In this document: in pieces, positions 9,056 through 16,434 of the stretch
Position numbering within the stretch: position 1 is the stretch's first letter
Layout: the number at the start of each line of letters is the position of its first letter
Made by a program: the position numbers and the translations under genes
Assembly (NCBI RefSeq): GCF_016744175.1
Contig: NZ_JADGEV010000012.1
Coordinates: forward strand, 38,153-102,152
Direction: 5' to 3'
Length of the DNA: 64,000 nt
Source: Neptunomonas sp.
Lineage (GTDB): Bacteria; Pseudomonadota; Gammaproteobacteria; Pseudomonadales; Balneatricaceae
Notes under the pieces: model-generated
What the model saw: the letters and a program-made list of their open reading frames with translations, nothing else
Databases searched by the model: none
Told to the model about the DNA's origin: nothing

Positions 9056-11206
9056 ATGGGTAAATTGATTAAAATCGTTCTGGGGCTAGTGCTAGTATGC
9101 ATCATACTCATTGCAGCAGGCGGTGCTTTACTAAGCACTTTTATTGACCCTAATGACTATAAATCCGAAATTGAACAAGCGGCTCTTGATCAAGGCGGCA
9201 TAGAACTAAATATTGGCGGCAACATAAGCTGGTCAGTATTTCCACGATTAAGCCTAGCAGTTGACAATATTGATGCCCGTTTCCCCGGCCAGCCTTCTCT
9301 TGCTCACCTGCAACAAGCTCAAATTTCTGTTCGTATAATGGAGCTTTTCTCCGGTAACGTGCAGATGAACAGTATTATCATTGAAGGATTGAACCTTGAT
9401 CTGACAAAAAGCAAATCTGGCAAGGTTAACTGGCAAAGCAACACCCCTGATGAAACGGCCCAAAATCAGACACCTCAAGAAAGCAATCAAGATAACTCCG
9501 ATCCTTCTACGCCGTCAGGCACTAGTCTAAAAATTGATATTGAGAGCGTGCAAGTGGTTAGCGGTACCGTTAACTACAGTGACGAGCAAACATCACAAAG
9601 ATTTCTCGTGAACAACATTAACCTTAAAACAGGCCGTATCACCAACAATGAACTGTTTCCCTTTAATCTGAGCCTTAATGTCAAACAACTACAAAGCGGC
9701 AAGCAGGTTATGGAAGCAGCGACTCAGTTTGAAGGGATGATTCTTCTCGATCTAAGTAAACAGCAATACCAGCTAAAAGACTTTATCGGCCAACTAAATA
9801 TCAAAAACGGCACCAATCTACACATTCAGTTTAAAACGAATGCCAATGCTGACTTAATCGCCCGTCAATTGATTGTCGATAGCTGGAATGCAGAAATTGC
9901 AAATTTACATCTTAATGGCAAGCTAGCTATTACCAATCTAGATACCCTTGATATGAATGGTACTGTCACGGCAGCTCCTTTTGCTCTTAACCCACTGTTA
10001 GAAACACTGGGACAAGCTCCGGTTCAGACTTCAGATCCTGCAGTGCTTCAAAGCATTGGCCTTATCAGCACATTTAGTGGCAACGCTGATGCAATCAATA
10101 CTAAATCTTTAACGTTAAAACTCGACGATACAAGTTTTGACGGCAACGCGGGGATTAATCTCAATACCAGCCGCATCAAATTAAAGCTTGCAGGTAACAG
10201 CATCAATCTAGATCGCTACTTACCTGCTGCTGAAAACCAAACTGCGACGACGGAGAAAAAGGAGGAAAGCTCATCTGCTGAAGGTTACTCAAAAGAGGAA
10301 ATCATTCCACTCGAGCCGTTACAAAGCCTCAACTTGGATGCTGCTATTTCATTGAAATCAGCAACCTATCAAAAATTCAAAATGAACAACCTTGATTTTG
10401 CCATCGATGCCAATAAAGGCATTGTCAAAGCTAAGCGTATCAATGTAGATATGTATAGCGGGAAAATTCGCAACTCCATCACACTCGATGCACGTAAAAA
10501 ACCACTCAAAATTACTACAAACAAAACAATAACCGGGCTGCAAATTGGTGAACTACTCACAGACTTGGTCGGTGAAGCCCAGTTAACAGGCACATTTAGT
10601 ACCACGTCTAATATCACTACTTACGGACAGTCTGTTCATAGCATTGTAAACAACATGAACGGCAAGGCTAATGTCACTGTGCTAAATGGTGTTGTAAATG
10701 GCATCAATATGGCCCAAGAACTTTGCCAAACAATCAATAACCTTTCTGCTGCTGGCTCTGTAAAATCCGCGCAAACAGTTGACCAATCAACTCCATTTGC
10801 AAAAATGGGCGGCAATTTCATAATCAAAAAAGGTGTCATCAGCAACAATGACCTAGGTGTTAAATTAGACGCTATGAACATTAAAGGTAAAGGGGCTGTA
10901 AATTTACCCAAAGCCTTAGTCGACTATCAGCTAGCACTCATTATTGAAGAAAACCTGTTTAAGAAAACCTGCCCCGTCAACAATCGCCTTGAAGGCGTAG
11001 AATGGCCAGTGCGTTGCAAAGGCTCCTTTGATCTTGAACCAACCGAGCTATGTAAGCCTGACACAAAAGCAATTCGTAACATCCTTAAAAAAGCTGTCAC
11101 GAGTAAAATTAAGGATAAGCTGGGCAGTAAAGTTCAAGATAAACTGAAAGATAAACTTGGCGACGACGATGCAGTAAAAGGCCTATTAAAAGGGCTCTTT
11201 AAATAA
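9056..11206 (+). CDS. AsmA family inner-membrane-anchored protein
   Basis: Start placed at MGKLIKIVLG (9056), with AGGAAAGAGG upstream, not at an earlier in-frame ATG (9026). The 716-residue protein has an N-terminal membrane anchor (about 5-27), then the AsmA opening LSTFIDPNDYKSEIEQAALDQ and IGGNISWSVFPRLSL, and a large beta-rich periplasmic region. It ends with repeated lysine/aspartate helices (KDKLGSKVQDKLKDKLG). AsmA-like proteins are thought to bridge the envelope and affect lipid transport and outer membrane assembly. It is followed 2 bases later by mutY, so they form an operon. Confidence 0.88.
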   Translation: MGKLIKIVLGLVLVCIILIAAGGALLSTFIDPNDYKSEIEQAALDQGGIELNIGGNISWSVFPRLSLAVDNIDARFPGQPSLAHLQQAQISVRIMELFSGNVQMNSIIIEGLNLDLTKSKSGKVNWQSNTPDETAQNQTPQESNQDNSDPSTPSGTSLKIDIESVQVVSGTVNYSDEQTSQRFLVNNINLKTGRITNNELFPFNLSLNVKQLQSGKQVMEAATQFEGMILLDLSKQQYQLKDFIGQLNIKNGTNLHIQFKTNANADLIARQLIVDSWNAEIANLHLNGKLAITNLDTLDMNGTVTAAPFALNPLLETLGQAPVQTSDPAVLQSIGLISTFSGNADAINTKSLTLKLDDTSFDGNAGINLNTSRIKLKLAGNSINLDRYLPAAENQTATTEKKEESSSAEGYSKEEIIPLEPLQSLNLDAAISLKSATYQKFKMNNLDFAIDANKGIVKAKRINVDMYSGKIRNSITLDARKKPLKITTNKTITGLQIGELLTDLVGEAQLTGTFSTTSNITTYGQSVHSIVNNMNGKANVTVLNGVVNGINMAQELCQTINNLSAAGSVKSAQTVDQSTPFAKMGGNFIIKKGVISNNDLGVKLDAMNIKGKGAVNLPKALVDYQLALIIEENLFKKTCPVNNRLEGVEWPVRCKGSFDLEPTELCKPDTKAIRNILKKAVTSKIKDKLGSKVQDKLKDKLGDDDAVKGLLKGLFK

Positions 11207-11208
11207 AC

Positions 11209-12261
11209 ATGACCCCATTACAATTTAATACTGCCGTGCTGAGCTGGTTCGACCAGCATGGCCGGCATAACCTACCCTGGCAGCACGATAAAACAGCATA
11301 CTTCACCTGGATCTCTGAGATCATGTTGCAACAAACACAGGTAACAACTGTCATTCCTTACTTCGAGCGATTTATTGAGCGCTTTCCCGATGTTCAAACC
11401 CTTTCTCATGCAGAGCAGGATGAAGTGCTTCATCTTTGGACCGGCCTCGGTTATTACGCTCGAGCCCGTAACTTGCACAAAACAGCACAAATCATCGCTG
11501 CGGATTACTTCGGCGAATTCCCGCAATCGGTAGAAGAGCTCGAGCAATTGCCCGGCATAGGCCGCTCAACGGCTGGAGCGGTCTTATCTATATCAACGGG
11601 TAAACGTGCCGCGATACTGGATGGCAATGTAAAACGAGTACTCGCACGTTTTTATGCGGTGGAAGGCTGGACAGGCTCTACTGCCAACCAGAAAACACTC
11701 TGGGAGCACGCCGAGAGCAACACACCTCAAAAGCGCGTAGGTGAATACACTCAAGCGATGATGGATCTTGGAGCGACACTGTGTACTCGTAGCAAGCCCA
11801 ACTGCCAATGCTGCCCACTTAAAAGCCATTGCACTGCGCTGAAGCTAGGCCGCAGTAGCGAATTCCCGCACCCTAAACCTAAAAAGAAAGTCCCTGTTAA
11901 GCAAACCATTATGCTTTTGCTCCAAGACGAGCAACATCAAACACTGCTTCAGCAACGCCCTCCCACAGGTTTATGGGGGGGGCTATGGAGCTTACCGGAA
12001 GTCGCGGACCTTCGTGATGCCAATAGCACCATAGGGCTTTCTCTGGATATAGATAAAGCAGAACCGCTTGAACCTATTCGACATACCTTTAGCCACTTCC
12101 ACTTGGACATCACACCCGTACGCATCCCCTGTAATAACCTTACAGACTGTGTCATGGAAGGCGAACCCACACTCTGGTATAACATACAACAACCACAGAA
12201 TATCGGGTTGGCCGCACCGGTTAAGCGGCTGTTGCAAAAATATACCCGCATTAGCAAATAG
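11209..12261 (+). CDS. mutY: A/G-specific adenine DNA glycosylase MutY
   Basis: The 350-residue protein removes adenine mispaired with 8-oxoguanine. Seen in order: LPWQ and SEIMLQQTQV with the catalytic glutamate (about residue 38), the helix-hairpin-helix LEQLPGIGRSTAGA with the aspartate region after it (about 107-140), the iron-sulfur cluster cysteines in the C-x6-C-x2-C-x5-C spacing (about 193-209), and a C-terminal NUDIX-like recognition domain with RHTFSHFHL. Gene order asmA-mutY-yggX is common in this group. Translation is likely coupled to the upstream gene. Confidence 0.96.
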   Translation: MTPLQFNTAVLSWFDQHGRHNLPWQHDKTAYFTWISEIMLQQTQVTTVIPYFERFIERFPDVQTLSHAEQDEVLHLWTGLGYYARARNLHKTAQIIAADYFGEFPQSVEELEQLPGIGRSTAGAVLSISTGKRAAILDGNVKRVLARFYAVEGWTGSTANQKTLWEHAESNTPQKRVGEYTQAMMDLGATLCTRSKPNCQCCPLKSHCTALKLGRSSEFPHPKPKKKVPVKQTIMLLLQDEQHQTLLQQRPPTGLWGGLWSLPEVADLRDANSTIGLSLDIDKAEPLEPIRHTFSHFHLDITPVRIPCNNLTDCVMEGEPTLWYNIQQPQNIGLAAPVKRLLQKYTRISK

Positions 12262-12275
12262 ATTTGGAGAGTTAG

Positions 12276-12548
12276 ATGAGCCGTACTGTTATGTGCCGTA
12301 AATACAAAGAGGAACTAGCAGGTCTTGAAAAGCCACCGTATCCTGGCCCAAAAGGACAAGAAATTTACGAGACAATCTCCCAAAAAGCATGGGCAGACTG
12401 GACCGCACACCAAACGATGATCATCAATGAAAAGCACATGAGCTTAATGGATCCTGCTACGCGCAAGTTTCTACAAGAAGAGATGGAAAAATATATGGAC
12501 GGTGGTGATTACGAAAAAGCTGAAGGCTACGTACCTCCTTCAAAATAA
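12276..12548 (+). CDS. yggX: Fe(2+)-trafficking / oxidative damage protection protein YggX
   Basis: A 90-residue protein with the family's conserved opening [28 protein letters not shown] and the single cysteine at residue 7. The C-terminal [15 protein letters not shown] is also typical. It protects iron-sulfur proteins from oxidation, in keeping with its place 14 bases downstream of mutY, whose product carries a cluster. Confidence 0.96.
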   Translation: MSRTVMCRKYKEELAGLEKPPYPGPKGQEIYETISQKAWADWTAHQTMIINEKHMSLMDPATRKFLQEEMEKYMDGGDYEKAEGYVPPSK

Positions 12549-12562
12549 TTTAACTCAAGGTG

Positions 12563-12591
12563 TTGACAGGTAAGCGAATTAAGGTTTTAAT
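12563..12591 (+). promoter_or_regulatory. Sigma-70 promoter for tRNA-Phe
   Basis: TTGACA (12563..12568), a 17-base spacer and TTTAAT (12586..12591) are followed by a GC-rich discriminator ACGCGCC, typical of growth-rate-controlled stable RNA promoters. The tRNA begins 18 bases after the -10 box. Confidence 0.75.
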
Positions 12592-12608
12592 ACGCGCCTC
12601 TTTGAGAT

Positions 12609-12684
12609 GCCCGGATAGCTCAGTCGGTAGAGCAGAGGATTGAAAATCCTCGTGTCCGTGGTTCGATTCCGCGTCCGGGCACCA
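12609..12684 (+). tRNA. tRNA-Phe (GAA)
   Basis: A 76-base cloverleaf with acceptor GCCCGGA pairing TCCGGGC, D arm GCTC/GAGC, anticodon GAA at 12642..12644 within GGATTGAAAATCC, T loop GGTTCGATTCC and encoded CCA. The prophage begins 26 bases downstream. The tRNA itself is intact. Confidence 0.98.
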
Positions 12685-12692
12685 AAGTACAC

Positions 12693-12709
12693 AAGCCTCA
12701 CAGTCAAAT
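12693..12709 (+). terminator. Left half of the tRNA-Phe terminator, split by the prophage
   Basis: AAGCCTCACA (12693..12702) pairs with TGTGGGGCTT at 54645..54654 over 10 bp with one G-U, once the prophage and one CAAAT copy are removed. The loop would be GTCAAA and the 3' arm is followed by TGTTGT. The element is now divided by 41.9 kb, so tRNA-Phe transcripts should read into the prophage end unless something else stops them. Confidence 0.75.
12705..12709. repeat. 5-bp target site duplication, late-end copy
   Basis: CAAAT directly precedes the TGT terminus of the prophage and is repeated exactly after the other terminus at 54641..54645. Mu-type transposition makes 5-bp duplications. Confidence 0.85.
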
Positions 12710-12768
12710 TGTAAATTTGCGGTCTTTTTGGCACTGATTTGTGCACTTTTTGTCACACGATCAGTGCC
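12710..12768. repeat. Prophage late (right) end, transposase binding region
   Basis: Starts TGTAAATTTG and reaches TTTGGCACT at 12727..12735, matching the other terminus at 18 of the first 26 positions with the same 20-base distance to GGCACT. A perfect 9-bp inverted repeat GGCACTGAT / ATCAGTGCC lies at 12730..12738 and 12760..12768. These are the likely R-end transposase sites; the assignment of individual sites is inference. Confidence 0.7.
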
Positions 12769-12776
12769 TAGTTTAT

Positions 12777-13538
12777 TTAGAAGTTCGTATAAATAAGTTC
12801 TTTTACAGCGACTGCTTTTCCCCCTCCACCGACCGTATATTTGTGATCTACTTCTTTCAGGTTTAATCCGTTAAAAAGTGCCCTTATGTCGGGGTGATTG
12901 TTGATGCTGATTATCATGTTTCCTTGTATCGATTTGGCTAGTTCTGCCATGGTTTGGTATTCCTCGAAGGGGAAAGCAACGCCGTAGCCTTCGGTCTGCC
13001 AGTAGGGTGGGTCGCAGTAGAATAGCGTGTGAGGGCGGTCGTATTTTTTGATGACAGCTTTCCAGTCTAGGCTTTCTATTGTCGCCCCCGCTAAACGGTA
13101 GTGAGCATCCGCTAAGTCTTGCTCCATGGTGAATATATTGAATCGTGGACGGCGTGTCGTGCAGGTACCGAAAGTCTGCCCTGATACCTTTCCTCCAAAA
13201 GCTTGTTTTTGCAGATATAGGAAACGAGCGGCACGCTGTATATCCGTTAGCGTCTCAACGGGAGTGGCTTGCAACCAGTCCCAATTCTGTCGACTACAGA
13301 GCATCCATTTTAGTTGTTTATACAGCTCCTCAAGATGATGCTGTACCACTCGATAGAGGTTGACCATATCGCCGTTGATGTCATTTATAACCTCTGACTT
13401 GGAAGGCTCTTTCATAAAGAACAGAGCCGCCGCTCCCGCGAACGGCTCAACGTAGCATTGGTGATCAGGGAATAGCGGTAGGATATGCTTAGCCAGACGA
13501 CGTTTGCCGCCTATCCAAGGTGTGAGAGGTTTTGCCAT
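12777..13538 (-). CDS. DNA adenine methyltransferase, D12 (Dam-like) class
   Basis: A 253-residue class D12 N6-adenine methyltransferase. TPWIGGKRRLAKHILPLFP at the N terminus is the FxGGK-type motif, YVEPFAGAAALFF near residue 32 is the SAM-binding FxGxG-type motif, and LFYCDPPYW near residue 172 is the catalytic DPPY. It would methylate phage DNA, probably against host restriction; the target sequence is not readable. It is last in the prophage and its start lies within com (50-base overlap), the position held by mom in Mu. GGAG precedes the ATG by 7 bases but both can be hidden in a hairpin. Confidence 0.9.
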   Translation of the reverse strand: MAKPLTPWIGGKRRLAKHILPLFPDHQCYVEPFAGAAALFFMKEPSKSEVINDINGDMVNLYRVVQHHLEELYKQLKWMLCSRQNWDWLQATPVETLTDIQRAARFLYLQKQAFGGKVSGQTFGTCTTRRPRFNIFTMEQDLADAHYRLAGATIESLDWKAVIKKYDRPHTLFYCDPPYWQTEGYGVAFPFEEYQTMAELAKSIQGNMIISINNHPDIRALFNGLNLKEVDHKYTVGGGGKAVAVKELIYTNF

Positions 13539-13674
13539 GTGTTACTCCATCTTTAGTGATGGGGCTCATGGCCCTCTGGATGTGCCGACAACGTGGGCAC
13601 TTGATTTCGATTTCAGAAAAAATAGCTTTTGCTAATAATTTTGAGCATTTAGTACAACGTATATCCTTTAACAT
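13489..13674 (-). CDS. com: Com-family translational regulator (Mu Com-like)
   Basis: Start chosen at MLKDIRCTKC (13674). The 61-residue protein has two CxxC pairs, CTKC (residues 7-10) and CPRC (residues 25-28), forming the zinc finger of the Mu Com family. In Mu, Com binds the com-mom mRNA and melts a stem that hides the mom ribosome site. Here it overlaps the methyltransferase gene by 50 bases and the junction has a matching hairpin, so the same control is likely with a different modification enzyme. Only AGG is visible upstream as a ribosome site. Confidence 0.85.
   Translation of the reverse strand: MLKDIRCTKCSKLLAKAIFSEIEIKCPRCRHIQRAMSPITKDGVTHGKTSHTLDRRQTSSG
13534..13572 (-). promoter_or_regulatory. 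Translation-inhibiting hairpin at methyltransferase start
   Basis: In the mRNA, GCCATG (13567..13572) pairs with CATGGC (13534..13539), which contains the methyltransferase ATG. Inside it CCATC (13558..13562) pairs with GATGG (13547..13551), which overlaps the GGAG ribosome site. An alternative short stem GGGC/GCCC uses part of the outer 5' arm. This mirrors the structure that Com opens in Mu mom mRNA. Confidence 0.6.
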
Positions 13675-13827
13675 GTGTGAACCTATCGTTAGATTTGATA
13701 GGCTACCTCCGCCATGACGTCGTGGTGAGGGAGCCTTAGCTGGTTCACAGTATCCATGTACTGTGGATTGGGGTTCGATCAACTCTCAACAGGAGATCGA
13801 GCCGCTTCCTCTTTGTTTTACTTCATT
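13675..13827 (-). promoter_or_regulatory. Control region upstream of com-methyltransferase
   Basis: This 153-base gap holds no gene. It contains two GATC sites inside an inverted repeat TCGATC (13775..13780) / GATCGA (13795..13800), a 7-bp dyad CACAGTA/TACTGTG (13746..13765), and CCTATC/GATAGG (13682..13702). In Mu the mom promoter is governed by methylation of GATC sites upstream; here the same idea is a hypothesis. No clear -35/-10 pair was found. Confidence 0.4.
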
Positions 13828-14280
13828 TCAATTTATCTGGCTTAACCCCATCAACATATACTGCCGCGCTTGCGCGGGTGTTAGTTCTGGTGTAAATGCA
13901 GGCCAGACTACAGCAGAACCAATCTCTGTAATGAATGCTCCTACGTAGTGATAATCAGCCTCAAATTGTTCGTGTTGATCCTCCTCATATGTTGCACACC
14001 AGAGATGATGTGCAGGGTGATCGAATAGAGCGATAGCTTGCTGTTGTGTTAAGTACATAGCGTTGTCTGTTTGGCTGAAAAGCCATACAGCAGCGAGCAG
14101 GGCTTGTTGGTCGCCAGAGAGGGGTTCACCGCTGGCGTCTCGCTCGGGTAGAACATAGGGATCAGTAGCGTTTTCTAATCTCATTGCGTAGACACGATTG
14201 GTACCGTCATGGGAGATGCCAGGCATATTGGTTGGCATACGCTCAAGATCAGGGCTGGTGGGTTTATATATTGACCACAT
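13828..14280 (-). CDS. Hypothetical phage tail-region protein (possible tail fibre assembly)
   Basis: A 150-residue soluble acidic protein, no signal peptide or membrane segment. It opens MWSIYKPTSPDLERMP and contains ISHDGTNRVYAMRLENATDPYVLPE, and a C-terminal FTPELTPAQARQYML. It follows the putative tail fibre gene by one base, the position where fibre chaperones are often found, but no chaperone motif is recognised. Confidence 0.6.
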   Translation of the reverse strand: MWSIYKPTSPDLERMPTNMPGISHDGTNRVYAMRLENATDPYVLPERDASGEPLSGDQQALLAAVWLFSQTDNAMYLTQQQAIALFDHPAHHLWCATYEEDQHEQFEADYHYVGAFITEIGSAVVWPAFTPELTPAQARQYMLMGLSQIN

Positions 14281-14281
14281 C

Positions 14282-15610
14282 CTAAGCCACCTTTAATAGT
14301 TGTTGAGCTAAAATACCACTCATTTTGTTACCAGAAGTTGTACTTACCATGCGTGCATAGGTCACTAATGGTTGAATATCGAAGGTATGTAAACCCGCCT
14401 CACTTGCATAACACCCTGAAGCAATGGACGAACTGAGACCAACAGTTGGCCCAATGAAGTCGGTTATATTGTAGGAAACCCGATAAATGTTACCCAAATC
14501 AAATACATTAAATTGTGTGACATAAGTGGTGCCGCTACCGAATGTTAGTTCGCTACCTGCAATAGTTGTGTCCCCTGTTTCAATCCACGGGGTCGCGTCG
14601 TCAAAGGCTCCGCTCAAAACGGTGTTAGCTGAAAGCCAGCCTATATCAATTTTAGTAAACAACTTCGTAACGGTTACGGGCTGGTTAATACGTCTAAGTA
14701 CCGGTTTATCGGACACTGAGCCGAGAACTCCTATCGATGGGTTAACATCCGAAGAATGCGCATAGTACGCCCTAAAGTGTGTAGCGCCTGCAGGTACCTC
14801 CACAACAGGACTCAGCCCTGCTTTTGATACTTCAGCAGTCGTCACATCGTCCAGTGAAAACTGATACATGAACCGTGAAGAGTTAATCCTTGTTGCCAGC
14901 AACGTTTTAAGACCAGCTACCGGAATCCATGTTGTTGATCTTGTGGTGGGGCTGTTTAAGTTAGTGTCTGTACGTGTAGTGCCTGCGTCAATATACCCAT
15001 TAACGTATCCACTAAATAAGTCTGTCCCGAATGGAGTAAGGGTGTTGTGTAATACCGCTTCGGTACCAGGCTCACTTATTGCAATATCAACAACTGGAAC
15101 ACCGGCATCTTCTACTTCAAAATCAGAAACGGTTCCTGTTAAGTAGAAACCACCAGTAGCGCGTCTACCCAGGTGACTAATGATGCATGGCCCCGCTATG
15201 GTGCGTGTCAGTTCTAGGTTCCCGTCTATATGTAGGGTGACCGTTGTGCCTACACGTTCAACAAGGTATGAATGCTGCTTCCCGTCTAACATTGGGTCAC
15301 TGGATACACTACCGGATGAGCCTTCATACCACACACCACACCCGTTAGTCGTAGAGTAAAGCTCTAAACCGTTGGCACCCGCACCACCAGAAAATATGAA
15401 TTGTCCTGTTGTACGTAACGTTGCAAATTTACCGCGTATTTTAAAATCACCGTTAAGGGTGATCGCTTTACTGAGAGAATAATACATCCCCGCAGCAGCA
15501 TTAAGTTGTGAGAAATAACGCTGTACAACGGGCGGTACTGGAATACCGCCAAACCCAACAATATGCCCTCGCGCTTTTGCGCCACCCACCCTATGCCCTT
15601 TGATTAGCAT
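14282..15610 (-). CDS. Putative tail fibre with lectin-like domain
   Basis: The 442-residue protein has a concanavalin/LamG-like beta-sandwich signature in the first half (LDGKQHSYLVERVGTTVTLHIDGNLELTRTI, about residues 105-140), preceded by a short basic N terminus. The rest is beta-rich with many Thr/Ser. It is the last large structural gene before the modification genes, where phage receptor-binding proteins usually sit. The start overlaps the stop of the 86-residue upstream gene by one base. Receptor binding is inferred. Confidence 0.65.
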   Translation of the reverse strand: MLIKGHRVGGAKARGHIVGFGGIPVPPVVQRYFSQLNAAAGMYYSLSKAITLNGDFKIRGKFATLRTTGQFIFSGGAGANGLELYSTTNGCGVWYEGSSGSVSSDPMLDGKQHSYLVERVGTTVTLHIDGNLELTRTIAGPCIISHLGRRATGGFYLTGTVSDFEVEDAGVPVVDIAISEPGTEAVLHNTLTPFGTDLFSGYVNGYIDAGTTRTDTNLNSPTTRSTTWIPVAGLKTLLATRINSSRFMYQFSLDDVTTAEVSKAGLSPVVEVPAGATHFRAYYAHSSDVNPSIGVLGSVSDKPVLRRINQPVTVTKLFTKIDIGWLSANTVLSGAFDDATPWIETGDTTIAGSELTFGSGTTYVTQFNVFDLGNIYRVSYNITDFIGPTVGLSSSIASGCYASEAGLHTFDIQPLVTYARMVSTTSGNKMSGILAQQLLKVA

Positions 15611-15870
15611 TACGACCTCAGCAACACGACAGTAGATGAATGCGCACCAAAGGGCGCACGCCCTGAAATGATGCCGGTAAAGCCGCTGAACTGGCGTTCA
15701 TCACCGGCATTGATCAAATAGCCGGTATCTGACGTGCTCGCTAGGGCTGCTGCGATAACAATCTCAACGGCCTCATCACCACGGTTTTGGATAGTGACAT
15801 CAGTGTGTGTTGCGCCATCAGCCCATTCGGCATAGCTAGCGGTGGCGGATATTGGTACGGTTTCAGTCAT
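15610..15870 (-). CDS. Small putative virion protein
   Basis: An 86-residue beta-rich protein (SYAEWADGATHTDVTIQNRGDEAVEIVIA). It has no recognised family; it resembles small immunoglobulin-like phage decoration or fibre-base proteins in composition only. It is first in the last leftward unit, 58 bases downstream of a copy of the late motif, and is joined to the fibre gene by an overlapping TAATG. Confidence 0.6.
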   Translation of the reverse strand: MTETVPISATASYAEWADGATHTDVTIQNRGDEAVEIVIAAALASTSDTGYLINAGDERQFSGFTGIISGRAPFGAHSSTVVLLRS

Positions 15871-15927
15871 GGTGGGCTCATCTGGTTTAAGTTCGGCAAA
15901 ATCTATTTAAACAGACGGGCTGTATAA

Positions 15928-15951
15928 GGCTTACGGGAAGGGGTTCAGTGG
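15928..15951 (-). promoter_or_regulatory. Late activation motif, copy 1
   Basis: On the leftward strand it reads CCACTGAAC, nine pyrimidine-rich bases, TAAGCC. Two further copies with the same spacing are at 32176..32199 and 41463..41486, each upstream of a leftward unit. It is a candidate site for the Mor/C-type activator encoded at 41500..41943. TTATAC follows about 10 bases downstream of this copy. Confidence 0.6.
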
Positions 15952-16083
15952 TTTATATTAGTAAAATATCTATTAGCTGTGCCTTAGCGCAGTGTTTACG
16001 ATTCAGTGACGATGTATAGTTTTCGAAAAACACTAATAACCATGAGGCAGTGTTCCTCATAAATATATTAAGGAAGATACACA

Positions 16084-16320
16084 ATGAGTAATCGGCAGTT
16101 AGAAGAAATGCAAGAAGAACAAGCGCATAGAGAGCTGGCCACAGAGCTTGGTATTACTTATGAAGATTTGTGTGAATTAGAGTGGAGCACAGACATAAAT
16201 GAAAGCAGTGATGGATTAATTTACGACCATGTAATTACATTTTCGGAGGACTCGCCAAAGGATATTTTGTCGAAAATTGAAGGGCTAGAAAACGGATGTT
16301 CTATTAGAGTTCCGGCATAA
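16084..16320 (+). CDS. Small hypothetical cargo protein
   Basis: A 78-residue acidic protein (MSNRQLEEMQEEQAHRELATELG), predicted helical at the N terminus. AAGGAAG lies 8 bases before the ATG, and a 6-bp hairpin ATGAGG/CCTCAT (16042..16060) precedes that. It runs against all surrounding tail genes and is AT-rich, so it and the DUF3800 gene 115 bases downstream look like an inserted pair. Function unknown. Confidence 0.7.
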   Translation: MSNRQLEEMQEEQAHRELATELGITYEDLCELEWSTDINESSDGLIYDHVITFSEDSPKDILSKIEGLENGCSIRVPA

Positions 16321-16434
16321 GCTACTGAAAAATAATAAGTAGTTTGGCGATTCAGGTGGCGTTTTTTCGGTTTGACTGTTTTATACGTTAAACAAGTGTT
16401 ACCTGATTTTCTAATTGGGCTTGAGGAGAGCTAA

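Noticed and set aside
12609..12710. tRNA-Phe next to the prophage, suggesting site-specific integration into the tRNA
   Set aside because: There is no tyrosine or serine integrase and no tRNA 3' copy at the other end. The 5-bp duplication and DDE transposase explain the junction.
12777..13538. The methyltransferase as a host dam gene
   Set aside because: It lies inside the prophage ends, overlaps phage com and is in the mom position.
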